The translations under genes and the position numbers were made by a program. Positions 17,816 to 27,282 of a stretch of DNA of 64,000 bases are shown here, piece by piece (position 1 is the stretch's first letter; every line of letters starts with the position of its first letter). This DNA is from Epilithonimonas tenax DSM 16811. GTDB taxonomy: Bacteria > Bacteroidota > Bacteroidia > Flavobacteriales > Weeksellaceae. The stretch is from positions 1 to 64,000 of the forward strand of contig NZ_AUAA01000024.1 of NCBI RefSeq assembly GCF_000428485.1. The letters run 5' to 3'. The notes beneath the pieces were generated by a model, which did not search any database, was not told where the DNA came from, and worked only from the letters and a program-made list of their open reading frames with translations.

Positions 17816-18958
17816 ATGTCATTCGAATCTCTGGGATTATCAAGCAATATTATCAGTTCTGTCAAAAAACTAGGTTATCTCAAGCCATTTCCAATTCAGG
17901 AAAAAGCGATACCTGTGATTTTGGAGGGAAAAGATCTGATGGGAATTGCCCAAACTGGTTCCGGAAAAACAGCTTGTTTCGTCATGCCTATTTTGGAAAA
18001 AATGCAGAATGCAGAAGTCAAAAAAGACCGTAATATAGAGGTTCTAATCTTGGTTCCAACCAGAGAACTGGCCATTCAGATTGATGAAGTTTTCCGGGCG
18101 TTTACAGACCATCTGAAGCGTGAGATCCGGACAATGGCTGTTTATGGAGGTGTTTCCATTAATCCGCAAATGAAGGGCATGTTTGGGGTAGAAGTTCTGA
18201 TTGCCACGCCTGGCCGTCTCTTGGATCTGATCGATCACAATGCTTTGAGCATCTCCGGAATCCAGCATCTGGTAGTAGATGAGGCGGATAAAATGTTTCA
18301 GATGGGCTTTGGCGAAGAGATGAATCAACTGTTTGGCCTGATGCCTGTGATGAAACAAACGACTTTGTTCTCTGCTACTTTGGACGATAAAGTGTCTGAA
18401 ATGAAGCAACGCCTTTCCATCAATCCAACTTTGATTGAAATCAAAAAAGAAGACGTCGCAATAGATGATATCGAGCAAATCGCCTATCACGTTTCTCCCG
18501 AAAGCAAAGGGCCTTTTTTACGTTATTTGATCAAAGAAAAGAAGGTTGGAAAAGCCCTGATATTCGTTTCCTCTACCCGATCTGCAGACAATCTGGTTGA
18601 AAAACTGAAGAAAAACAAAATCAAAGCCGTTGCCATCCACAGCCAAAAATCGCAAGGTGCCCGTAGAAATAATTTGGAAGAATTCAAAGTCAACGGTGCT
18701 CAGATTTTGGTTGCAACAGACCTGATAGGTCGTGGAATCCACATCGATGATCTTCCTTGTGTTATCAATTATGAATTGCCGCGTTCGCCGTTGGACTACA
18801 TCCACAGAATTGGTAGAACAGGGCGTGCCGGCGAAAAAGGAACAGCCATTAGTATTTTGACCCACGATGAGCTTCAGCATTTCCGAGTGATCCAAAAGAA
18901 AATGGGCAAAAAAGTGACTTTGCAGCGAACAGGCGACATAGACCTTCACGGCTATTAA
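17816..18958 (+). CDS. DEAD-box ATP-dependent RNA helicase (RhlE-like)
   Basis: 380 residues, both RecA-like domains and almost no C-terminal tail. Q motif FPIQEKAIP (about 25-33), Walker A AQTGSGKT (45-52), PTRELA, TPGRLL, DEAD (155-158), SAT, and in the second domain VATDLIGRGIHID and HRIGRTGRAG. It unwinds short RNA duplexes; likely roles are ribosome assembly or mRNA turnover, perhaps with the cold response. The lack of a basic tail is unusual for RhlE-type proteins, which suggests weak intrinsic RNA targeting. Confidence 0.93.
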   Translation: MSFESLGLSSNIISSVKKLGYLKPFPIQEKAIPVILEGKDLMGIAQTGSGKTACFVMPILEKMQNAEVKKDRNIEVLILVPTRELAIQIDEVFRAFTDHLKREIRTMAVYGGVSINPQMKGMFGVEVLIATPGRLLDLIDHNALSISGIQHLVVDEADKMFQMGFGEEMNQLFGLMPVMKQTTLFSATLDDKVSEMKQRLSINPTLIEIKKEDVAIDDIEQIAYHVSPESKGPFLRYLIKEKKVGKALIFVSSTRSADNLVEKLKKNKIKAVAIHSQKSQGARRNNLEEFKVNGAQILVATDLIGRGIHIDDLPCVINYELPRSPLDYIHRIGRTGRAGEKGTAISILTHDELQHFRVIQKKMGKKVTLQRTGDIDLHGY

Positions 18959-18969
18959 TCGAACTTATT

Positions 18970-20421
18970 TTACTTCTCACAATCACAGTCCTGCCTTCTG
19001 TGGCGTTTGAAAGCATTGTCCCAAAATGGATAGAACTTGAGCGCAACATAAAGATTGGCAGCGTGAAGCTGATCGTGTTTGAATAAGAGAGGTAAGGCAT
19101 TTTCGCTTCCAATAATCAAAGGCCCAAGTCTCAAATAGCCACCAAACTGAAGATTTTGAAATTCTGACAGAGTGGTAGAAATCCCGTACCCGAAAGCTTC
19201 TTTCTGGATAGAATAGTTCACATTGAGAAGATTGTTCCGTTTCAAAGAATTTTCAAAAACCGGAACCCTTTGGACCCAGTTCACATTCACGAAATGATGT
19301 TCTTTCACTCGCTGGCTGTAGTTGATATTGACACTTGTTGGCAAACCTATTTTGAAACCATAGCCCGCAAAAGACCGGTTCTCATCGCCGTACGCTTCCT
19401 GACTTAATATTTTCAGATATTGCTCCGGACTTTCAAATTTTCGGTTTTCCAGATTCGGATTATTTTGCAGCCAAATGCTATTTCCGTTGTTGAAAACATG
19501 ATTGATGCCTTGTTTGAAATTGACAAAACCAAGATCCAGTAAATTAAAAGAGAATTTATAATTGTATTCCTCTTCCCGAGGATCTCTATCCACCATTGCA
19601 ATCCCAAGATCCAAACCCAAACCGGAACCATTCTGTTTGTATTCATAAGATTTCGTTTCGAAGTTGTAATTCGTGGTATAACTGGCGTGTAGGTTATAAT
19701 TGGAAGCATAGATATTCTTAAGATCTGGATTTTCTCCGACAGAAGGCTGCGTTGCAGTTAGGTCAATATCATTAAGATTGGCGATATTTGCGGCGTCCAA
19801 ACCAATTTCATATTTCAGATTAAATCCAAGAATCCATTGTTTTTCAGAATAAGGGAAGATGGTAGTAGAGGCATTCAGCCCTATTTCATTCCAGTTCATA
19901 AGATTGGTAGAGAAGGGTTTCATTTTGTAATCCGAAGGCTGAAAAACCCTTGCATTACCATAACGGAGATAATTATCAAAATCCAGAAAAGAACTCTGGG
20001 TTCTCAATCGGGTGAAAAGCCCCAACACGTATTTCTTTTCCCTGATGTTGGCAGTCATAGAAAACGAAGGTCCCAAAATATCAGAAGCTACAAAAAATGT
20101 GGCTTTGTCTTTATTATAAAAATCCAGGACATTGGCCGTCTTTACACTTGTGTTATTTCCCTTAGGATTGGCGACTTCTATTGTTGTATTGGCCAATCCC
20201 AGCAGGCTTTGCTTTGCGATGTACGCATAGTCATTCTCGATAAAAAGATCTGCCGCAACCAGATTGACATCCCAAGGATTTGAGCTCAGAAATGGCTGTG
20301 TAGGCGCCCACGGTGCAGAATTGATTCCGCTGAAAAAATCATTGGAAAACGTCAAATTATTTTGCGCTGCCGTTATACAACAACAGAAAACAGACAGACC
20401 AAAACAAAACGATTTTAACAT
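18970..20421 (-). CDS. DUF5723 family outer-membrane beta-barrel-like protein
   Basis: 483 residues with a signal peptide (about 1-20, CCCITAAQ). The rest is rich in alternating hydrophobic and polar strands with Tyr/Phe and Asn, for example QWILGFNLKYEIGLDAANI and GYGISTTLSEFQNLQFGGYLRLGP, as in outer-membrane beta-barrels of Bacteroidota annotated DUF5723. The C-terminal end has a Cys-Asp-Cys pair (DCDCEK). Function unknown; it is convergent with the helicase gene and stands alone. Confidence 0.7.
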   Translation of the reverse strand: MLKSFCFGLSVFCCCITAAQNNLTFSNDFFSGINSAPWAPTQPFLSSNPWDVNLVAADLFIENDYAYIAKQSLLGLANTTIEVANPKGNNTSVKTANVLDFYNKDKATFFVASDILGPSFSMTANIREKKYVLGLFTRLRTQSSFLDFDNYLRYGNARVFQPSDYKMKPFSTNLMNWNEIGLNASTTIFPYSEKQWILGFNLKYEIGLDAANIANLNDIDLTATQPSVGENPDLKNIYASNYNLHASYTTNYNFETKSYEYKQNGSGLGLDLGIAMVDRDPREEEYNYKFSFNLLDLGFVNFKQGINHVFNNGNSIWLQNNPNLENRKFESPEQYLKILSQEAYGDENRSFAGYGFKIGLPTSVNINYSQRVKEHHFVNVNWVQRVPVFENSLKRNNLLNVNYSIQKEAFGYGISTTLSEFQNLQFGGYLRLGPLIIGSENALPLLFKHDQLHAANLYVALKFYPFWDNAFKRHRRQDCDCEK

Positions 20422-20511
20422 ATAATTATCAAAGTCAATAGAAAACTAAGTTATATATAAAATATTGTTTAAAAATTCATATTCGAATAATTACGTCTTG
20501 CTTTTCTTAAC

Positions 20512-20868
20512 CTACTGATTATCTGATAATTTAATTTTTTTCCGACTCAAAGCCCGCCCTTCAAATGATATCCCAGCCCAACCAAACTTGATAAAGTTTC
20601 TGATATTCTGATGATCATCCCCGTCAGGATTCTGCAAAACATCAATCCTGTAAAAGTCTCCAAACAAGGCCAAAGTTTCTTCTTTCGACAGATCATTCAA
20701 TTGCGCAAAACTGAAAACCTTGCAGGAACCATTATTCTGGTTAGCTTCATTAGCCGTGTTTCCGTTCGTAAATTTCGTAGGTGTAAAATCGTAATGTGCA
20801 TCAATAAAAGCAATAACGTCATTAAACTGAATGTCGTCTGCTGATTTTTCTAATTGTTCAAATAGCAT
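20512..20868 (-). CDS. HopJ type III effector-family protein
   Basis: 118 residues. IQFNDVIAFIDAHYDFTPTKFTNG, NGSCKVFSFAQLNDLSKEETLALFGDFYR and NPDGDDHQNIRNFIKFGW are the hallmark blocks of the HopJ family. The name comes from Pseudomonas syringae, but in flavobacteria, which lack type III secretion, it is a cytosolic housekeeping-type protein of unknown role. An rtcB relic follows at 20903 on the opposite strand. Confidence 0.88.
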   Translation of the reverse strand: MLFEQLEKSADDIQFNDVIAFIDAHYDFTPTKFTNGNTANEANQNNGSCKVFSFAQLNDLSKEETLALFGDFYRIDVLQNPDGDDHQNIRNFIKFGWAGISFEGRALSRKKIKLSDNQ

Positions 20869-20902
20869 TATTTTTAAATTTTCTCAAAAATAACCAAAAT
20901 AA

Positions 20903-21109
<207 letters not shown>

Positions 21110-21276
21110 ACAAAACATTCCTCTCTTTAATCATATCAGAATATTTTTTTTCCATAGAATCTGTTTCTGCAATTATTTTAAAATCTTTTATTATCTGAAA
21201 GTTTAAAGATTGTGATGCATCTTTTTCAATTTTAGCCACGCTGCTGAAATTCAATTAAATTTGAAATCATATTGCT

Positions 21277-21306
21277 AAAAAAAATCCCCCGAAAACTCGG
21301 AGGATT
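21277..21306 (-). terminator. Terminator of pnp
   Basis: On the minus strand AATCCTCCGA, a short loop and TCGGGGGATT are followed by eight T. It lies about 20 bp past the pnp stop. Confidence 0.85.
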
Positions 21307-21326
21307 TGTATGATTAAGATTTAATC

Positions 21327-23534
21327 TTATGCTTCGTTCAAAGGCTTGTGTTCTCCTGGCTGGTCTTTACCTTCAGGATTTACGCTTCCTTCATTTCTCG
21401 GTTTAGGAGCTGGTCTTTCTGGTCTTGGCAACAAAACTTTTCTAGAAAGTTTCATTTTTTTACGGTCATCATAACCCATAAATTTCACCTCAACTTGGTC
21501 GCCTTCGTTGTAAGGAACTTTATCAAGACGAGCCCACTCTATTTCTGAGATGTGAAGTAAACCTTCAGTACCTTTAGCAATCGCTACAAACGCACCAAAG
21601 TCCATCACTTTCACTACTCTACCTTGGTAAACTTCACCGATAGTTGGTACGAAAGTAATTTCGTTGATTCTTGCAATCGCTTCATTGATTTTCTCTCTAC
21701 TAACCCCAGAAATTTCGATTCTACCGATTTCGCCAACTTCTTCAATTGCGATAACTGTATCCGTGTCTTTCTGCATCTGCTGAATGATTTTTCCACCAGG
21801 TCCGATAACCGCACCGATGAAATCTTTAGAAATTTCTAGCATTACCATTTTCGGAGCGTGAGGTTTCACGTCTTCTCTTGGAGCAGAAATCGTTTCATTC
21901 AATTTATCAAGAATATGCAATCTTCCGTCTCTAGCTTGTAGAAGCGCTTTTTCCATAATATCCATAGACAATCCTTGGATTTTGATATCCATCTGGCAAG
22001 CGGTGATTCCGTCTGCAGTTCCGGTTACTTTGAAGTCCATATCTCCCAAGTGATCTTCGTCCCCTAAGATGTCAGAAAGCACTGTGAATTTTCCTGATTT
22101 CACGTCCGTTACCAACCCCATTGCGATACCAGAAACTGGTTTTTTGATTTGAACACCCGCATCCATCAATGCTAAAGTTCCTGCACAAACAGTTGCCATA
22201 GAAGATGAACCGTTGGATTCTAAGATATCAGAAACGATACGGATGGTGTAAGGATTTTCTTCTGGGATCATATTTGCCAAAGCTCTCTGAGCTAAGTTTC
22301 CGTGCCCCACTTCTCTTCTTGAAGTTCCTCTCAAAGGTCTTGCTTCACCTGTTGAGAATGGAGGGAAGTTATAGTGTAGGAAGAATCTCTCGTCATAGTT
22401 TACCATTACGCTGTCTACCATATTCGCATCTTTCACTGAACCAAGAGTTACAGCAGTTAAAGATTGAGTTTCACCTCTTGTGAAAATTGCAGAACCGTGC
22501 GCTCCTGGTAAATAATCAATTTCGCTCCAGATTGGGCGAATGGTTTCTGGGTTACGACCATCAAGACGAATTTTTTCGTTCAAGATCATTTGACGCATCG
22601 CTTCTTTTTCTACGTCGTGGTAATATACTTTTACGAAAGGTGTTACTCTTTCCAATTCTTCAGCATTATCAACATATTGAGCTAAAAATTCTTCGCGTAC
22701 CGCTTTGAATTTTTCTCCTCTTTCTTCTTTGCTAGAAGGTGATTTTGCTACTTCATATACTTTATCGTAAGTTTCTTTCCAAACTTTTTCGCGGATGGCT
22801 TCGTCGTGATTCTCGTGGCTGTATTCTCTTTTTGGTAAAGATTTGCCTACTTTTTCGGCTAATCTTTCCTGAGCTTCCACTTGTTTTTTGATTTCTTGGT
22901 GAGCGAACTGAATTGCTTCAAGCATTTCAGCTTCAGAAATTTCTTTCATTTCACCTTCCACCATTACGATAGAATCTTTAGTTGCGCCCACCATAATATC
23001 CAGGTCAGCCAATTTAAGATCTGCATAATTAGGGTTTACCGCTAATTTACCATCAATTCTTACAACTCTTACTTCAGACATTGGTCCGTTGAAAGGAATA
23101 TCTGTAATCGCAATTGCTGCTGAAGCTGCAAGACCCGCAAGATCATCAGGAATAGATTGTCCGTCGTAAGAAATTAATGAGATCATCACTTGAACTTCTG
23201 CGTGGAAATCTTCTGGGAATAATGGCCTTAGAACTCTGTCTACCAAACGCATTGTCAGGATTTCCTGATCCGATGGTCTGGCTTCTCTTCTGAAAAAGTT
23301 TCCAGGGATTTTTCCACCTGCGTAGAATTTTTCTCTGTAATCTACTGTCAATGGTAAGAAATCTACACCATCTTTTGCTTCTTTGCTGGCTACAACAGTT
23401 GCTAAAAGCATAGTTCCGCCAATTTTTACTACTACAGATCCATCAGCCTGTTTTGCCAATTTTCCTGTTTCAATTGTGATTTCTCTGCCGTCTGCAAGAA
23501 TAATCGTTTCTGTAATTGCTTGAGGTATACTCAT
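21327..23534 (-). CDS. pnp: Polyribonucleotide nucleotidyltransferase (PNPase)
   Basis: 735 residues with the complete architecture: two RNase PH domains (about 10-150 and 320-550, with [19 protein letters not shown] in the second), a helical linker, a KH domain ([12 protein letters not shown]) and an S1 domain ([18 protein letters not shown]). It degrades RNA from the 3' end phosphorolytically. Many bacteria have rpsO directly upstream; that is not the case here. A hairpin lies in the leader, next to the start codon (see 23550). Confidence 0.97.
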   Translation of the reverse strand: MSIPQAITETIILADGREITIETGKLAKQADGSVVVKIGGTMLLATVVASKEAKDGVDFLPLTVDYREKFYAGGKIPGNFFRREARPSDQEILTMRLVDRVLRPLFPEDFHAEVQVMISLISYDGQSIPDDLAGLAASAAIAITDIPFNGPMSEVRVVRIDGKLAVNPNYADLKLADLDIMVGATKDSIVMVEGEMKEISEAEMLEAIQFAHQEIKKQVEAQERLAEKVGKSLPKREYSHENHDEAIREKVWKETYDKVYEVAKSPSSKEERGEKFKAVREEFLAQYVDNAEELERVTPFVKVYYHDVEKEAMRQMILNEKIRLDGRNPETIRPIWSEIDYLPGAHGSAIFTRGETQSLTAVTLGSVKDANMVDSVMVNYDERFFLHYNFPPFSTGEARPLRGTSRREVGHGNLAQRALANMIPEENPYTIRIVSDILESNGSSSMATVCAGTLALMDAGVQIKKPVSGIAMGLVTDVKSGKFTVLSDILGDEDHLGDMDFKVTGTADGITACQMDIKIQGLSMDIMEKALLQARDGRLHILDKLNETISAPREDVKPHAPKMVMLEISKDFIGAVIGPGGKIIQQMQKDTDTVIAIEEVGEIGRIEISGVSREKINEAIARINEITFVPTIGEVYQGRVVKVMDFGAFVAIAKGTEGLLHISEIEWARLDKVPYNEGDQVEVKFMGYDDRKKMKLSRKVLLPRPERPAPKPRNEGSVNPEGKDQPGEHKPLNEA

Positions 23535-23549
23535 AAATTGTTTTGTGTT

Positions 23550-23567
23550 GCACTCCGTATTGAGTGC
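23550..23567 (-). promoter_or_regulatory. Leader hairpin in front of pnp
   Basis: GCACTC and GAGTGC form a 6-bp stem with a 6-nt loop, 15 bases upstream of the pnp start and within the short leader expected from the TAAATTTG element at 23602-23609. PNPase autoregulates its own mRNA through a leader hairpin in enterobacteria; a similar role is inferred, not shown. Confidence 0.45.
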
Positions 23568-23601
23568 TTTAATTAATTATATTTCGTCTAAAAATGTGGT
23601 G

Positions 23602-23609
23602 CAAATTTA
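23602..23609 (-). promoter_or_regulatory. Candidate -7 element (TAAATTTG) for pnp
   Basis: It matches TAnnTTTG on the minus strand, 68 bp before the pnp start. The predicted leader contains the hairpin at 23550-23567. Confidence 0.4.
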
Positions 23610-23750
23610 CTGTTTTTGTTTGGATTTTCTTAATTTACTAAGAAATATAGATTTTAATATTCTATTTTTACACTTCCTTTACGCGAAAAGAGGTTTTTAC
23701 ATCTCTTTAAATCTGGTGAAAATTCTAGTTTTCCCTTCCAATATTGTTTT

Positions 23751-24989
23751 ATGAAAACCGACACTTCCTTTATCAAAAATCCATTTTTTATATCCTGGAT
23801 ATTAGCCTTGTTATTTTACGCCTTAGAATATGCGGTGCGATCATCCCCCAGTGTAATGATCGGTCAGCTTCAAAGCGCTTACGGCGTCGGTTCTACAGAA
23901 GTAAGCTCGCTCGCTAGTGCCTATTACATCAGCTACTCTATCACCAGTTTGGCAGCAGGATTGTTACTGGACAGGATGGGCGCCAGAAAGCCCGTATTCT
24001 TTGGCATTTTGGTCTTGGCAGTTGGTTGTCTTTTTTTTGGAGGATCACATTATATCGTTGGATATGCAGGAAGATTGATGCAGGGAATGGGTTCTGCAAT
24101 GGCTTTCCCGGCAGCAGTTTACATCGCAGTGAAAGCTTTTTCCGGGAAGAATCTTGCGACAGCCATCGGAATCACGCAAACATTAGGAATGTTGGGCGGA
24201 TCTGCTGGTCAAAAATTGAGCAACACTTATTTGACCAATGGAAACAGTGTTCACAGCATCTGGATCATCTTCGGTGCCAGCTCTTTGATTTTAGCTTTAC
24301 TGGCTTTTCTTTTCACACCTAAGTCAGAGCCTGGAATAAATACCGAAAAGCAAAAGAATTTTCTTGATAATTATAAGATTATCTTCGCAAATCCACAAAG
24401 TTATTTATCAGGTTTGGTTTCGGGTTTGTTATTCGCTCCCACTACGATTTTCGCTATGATTTGGGGTGTCGATTTTCTCCAAAAAAGCCGAGGTCTTTCG
24501 CAGGAAAGCGCAACGGTAGCCTGTGCGCTGGTTCCAATCGGCTGGGCGATTGGATGTCCACTTTTGGGCTGGATTGCCGACAGGATCAAGCGTAAAATCC
24601 CAGTCATTATTGGAGGTGCGGTTTTGATGATCTTAAGCGTATTGCAATTGGCTTATCTCCCGAGTTTAATATCGGAAAATATTTCTCTATTATTAATGGG
24701 AATTGGTTCTGGCGCGGCAATGATCCCTTACTCTATCATCAAAGAAGTGAATCCTGATCAAGTGAAAGGCAGCGCAGCGGGAGCTATTAATTTTTTAACT
24801 TTTGGAGTGACGACACTATTAGCACCATTGTTCTCAAAACTCTTCGGTTCTAAGTTGGCAGGAAGCTTAGACACTCATTCACTATTGCAGCATTCGCTGT
24901 TATTTTTTGTTATTGGGATCATTTGCGCTATCGTGATCACTATTTTCCTTAAAGAAACCGGGAATTTAAAACCTGAGGAAGAACAATAA
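23751..24989 (+). CDS. MFS transporter, 12-helix anion/sugar-phosphate-like symporter
   Basis: 412 residues with about 12 hydrophobic helices. ALEYAVRSSPSVMIGQL, LLLDRMGARKPVF (motif A) and GRLMQGMGSAMAFPA are present; the last is a version of the motif seen in the anion-cation symporter and glycerol-3-phosphate antiporter groups. The second half has GWIADRIKRKIP, the repeat of motif A. Substrate unknown. Convergent with the kinase gene. Confidence 0.85.
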   Translation: MKTDTSFIKNPFFISWILALLFYALEYAVRSSPSVMIGQLQSAYGVGSTEVSSLASAYYISYSITSLAAGLLLDRMGARKPVFFGILVLAVGCLFFGGSHYIVGYAGRLMQGMGSAMAFPAAVYIAVKAFSGKNLATAIGITQTLGMLGGSAGQKLSNTYLTNGNSVHSIWIIFGASSLILALLAFLFTPKSEPGINTEKQKNFLDNYKIIFANPQSYLSGLVSGLLFAPTTIFAMIWGVDFLQKSRGLSQESATVACALVPIGWAIGCPLLGWIADRIKRKIPVIIGGAVLMILSVLQLAYLPSLISENISLLLMGIGSGAAMIPYSIIKEVNPDQVKGSAAGAINFLTFGVTTLLAPLFSKLFGSKLAGSLDTHSLLQHSLLFFVIGIICAIVITIFLKETGNLKPEEEQ

Positions 24990-25002
24990 TTCTATGCCTC
25001 AA

Positions 25003-26646
25003 TTACTTTCTTGTGATTCTGAGCAAAAGAATAATCACCATTAACACAGAAAACACAAATCCTAAAACCGCGATCACAGACATTTCACCAATTCTAGGTC
25101 CGGATTCTGAAACGAAAACGATGGATGTAGCAATCATATTTGCACCTAAAACCATCGCCAAAATCAGATTAATAATGCTTGATTTGATAAGTTGATTGGT
25201 CTTTTCGATATTCTTGATTTCACTTGAAATGGTAAATTTATTATCATCCAATTTCTGCAGAACAGAGCGTAATTCTTTGGGGATTTCGTCTACACTGTCT
25301 GTGAAAGTCAGCATCTTGTCCATTCCGTTTTTAAAGAGTTTTTTCGGACTTATTTTTTTGGTCAAGATTTTTTTGGTATAGGGATGAAGACTTTTCACAA
25401 TATCAAGATCGGGATTAATACTTCTTCCCACGCCTTCTATAAGACCAATTCCTTTAAACAAGAGATAGAAATAATCCGGCATGTAGAGCTGATTGTCTTT
25501 TAAGACATCCTTCATCTTATTAATAATCATCTGAGGATCGATGTCTTTCAATGACGTGCTGTGAACAAAATTCAGTACTTCTTCCACATCATTTTGAAAC
25601 CGCCTCTCATCCGGGATCTCATAGCTAACTGCCATTTTCTTTAATGACCTTACGATTTTATGAGAATTTTTGGCAACAAAAGCCACAATAAGGCCTTCCA
25701 AAATTTCTTTGTCATTTGGCTGTATTTTTCCAACTGCACCAAAATCGATGAAAACCACGCGGCCATCTTTTTTGACTAAAATATTACCGGCGTGCGGATC
25801 GGCGTGAAAAAATCCATAGTCCAAAATCTGAGAAACGAAAAGCCTCAGACCAACTTCAGAAATCGTAATCGGATCAATATTGTTGTTTAAAAGCTCAGCT
25901 TTGTCCGTGACTTTAATTCCGTCAATAAACGCCATACAGAGGACATTGTTATTAGAAAATTCGTCATAGACAATTGGAACATAGGTCTCCTTGTTATTTT
26001 TAAAATTTAAGGCAAACTGCCTGATATTATTCCTTTCATTTACCAAGGAAACCTCTTCCAACAAAGACTTTTCAAAAGTGGCGATGGCTTGTTTCAAATT
26101 GAGTTTTGAACCCAGCTCGGAATAGGTTGAAATCAGCTTCACAAAATCCTTAATCAGAAGCAGATCATCTTCTATAACCGTGAGGATATCTGGCTTCTTG
26201 ATCTTTAAAATAACTGCCTCGCCAGTGATCAAAGTGGCGCTGTAAACCTGCGCAATGGAGGCCGTTGCCAAAGGTTTTGCCACAACTTCCAAAAAATGTT
26301 CTTCGACAGAGATATCAAATTCATTCTCCAGCATCTCATTCACGTTCATATCAACAACTTCTACCCGATCCTGAAGTTTCTGTAACTCCAGAATCAACTC
26401 CGCCGGAAGCAGATCTTCACGATTACTGAATGTCTGTCCTAGTTTTACAAAGGTTGGCCCCAATTCTTCTAAAACCATTCTTATTCTTTCATGAACGGTT
26501 CCTTTGGAAATGATTTCCTCAGACGACAGCGTATTTTCTTCAGTCTTTTTGCCCATTCTGGCAATCATATTTTTGAATCCGTACTTACTTAGTACAGAAA
26601 TTAATCTGGCAGAGCGTTTAAGTTTTCGTTGTTGTTTATCGAACAT
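25003..26646 (-). CDS. ABC1/UbiB-family atypical protein kinase-like protein
   Basis: 547 residues. The KxGQ motif (VKLGQTFSNREDLLP) marks the UbiB/ADCK family. Then come the ATP-binding Lys (VILKIKKPD), GFFHADPHAGNILV (catalytic HxDxxxGN loop) and the metal-binding VFIDFGAVGKI. Two hydrophobic helices at the C-terminus (about 495-545) anchor it in the inner membrane. In other bacteria this family supports quinone biosynthesis and lipid handling. Whether this one serves menaquinone synthesis is inferred. Confidence 0.9.
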   Translation of the reverse strand: MFDKQQRKLKRSARLISVLSKYGFKNMIARMGKKTEENTLSSEEIISKGTVHERIRMVLEELGPTFVKLGQTFSNREDLLPAELILELQKLQDRVEVVDMNVNEMLENEFDISVEEHFLEVVAKPLATASIAQVYSATLITGEAVILKIKKPDILTVIEDDLLLIKDFVKLISTYSELGSKLNLKQAIATFEKSLLEEVSLVNERNNIRQFALNFKNNKETYVPIVYDEFSNNNVLCMAFIDGIKVTDKAELLNNNIDPITISEVGLRLFVSQILDYGFFHADPHAGNILVKKDGRVVFIDFGAVGKIQPNDKEILEGLIVAFVAKNSHKIVRSLKKMAVSYEIPDERRFQNDVEEVLNFVHSTSLKDIDPQMIINKMKDVLKDNQLYMPDYFYLLFKGIGLIEGVGRSINPDLDIVKSLHPYTKKILTKKISPKKLFKNGMDKMLTFTDSVDEIPKELRSVLQKLDDNKFTISSEIKNIEKTNQLIKSSIINLILAMVLGANMIATSIVFVSESGPRIGEMSVIAVLGFVFSVLMVIILLLRITRK

Positions 26647-26817
26647 AAATCACAAAATAAAGGAGCTAAGAAGTACCTCCAAAAATTATTCCTACAAGTT
26701 AAAAAAAGTCTTGGAGATCCTGAACCAGAGATTGAAAGTAAGAGTTTAAATAAAAAATTCTCGCAGCTATTAATAAAAAAAAGCCTGTCAAACCTGTCCA
26801 ATATGCGAAATAAATAG

Positions 26818-27132
26818 TTAAAATCTCGTCTTTTTAGGATCCAGAAAAGTAGGAAAAACCATCACTGTTTGACCAAATTTTTGTGCAATCCGCTCTTCTA
26901 GGTTTACCAGTTCGCTTTCCATAAATTGATCACGCATCAGGTCATTATCAAAAACCAAAAACAGATTGGTGTTTTTCCCCTCATCTACCATATCAGATCT
27001 TACTTCGGAAAGAATATATTTCTCAACATCCAGAAGATTTTCCACCATCTGATGAAGATCATTTTCCACATAGATGTCCCATTCATCTATTTTATTTTCG
27101 ATTGTATGAAATGTAATACTGAGTATGCTCAT
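26818..27132 (-). CDS. DUF4286 family protein
   Basis: The 104-residue form from ATG 27130-27132 begins MSILSITFHTIENKIDEW. An upstream in-frame start would add 15 residues (MHSEFINIDHQKILK) and was rejected because family members begin at MSI-like positions. The pattern of an N-terminal strand, DEWDIYVENDLHQMVENLLDVEKYILSEV, and a C-terminal Phe-Pro-Thr-Phe stretch matches DUF4286. These are small soluble proteins of unknown function with a ferredoxin-like fold expected. Confidence 0.75.
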   Translation of the reverse strand: MSILSITFHTIENKIDEWDIYVENDLHQMVENLLDVEKYILSEVRSDMVDEGKNTNLFLVFDNDLMRDQFMESELVNLEERIAQKFGQTVMVFPTFLDPKKTRF

Positions 27133-27282
27133 TTTTAATATTTTTTGATGATCAATGTTGATAAATTCAGAATGCAAAAATCGGTTTTTTTTTTGTAAAT
27201 TAGCCCGTTATAAAAAATAGAAAAACTTGAAGCATTAGAATGTAATTTAACATTCTGATTTACAATAAATTAAAAAATATTT

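Noticed and set aside
20512-20868. Type III secretion effector
   Set aside because: The HopJ name is historical; no type III secretion genes are present and the family is widespread as a cytosolic protein.
25003-26646. Aminoglycoside resistance kinase
   Set aside because: The KxGQ motif identifies the UbiB/ADCK family.
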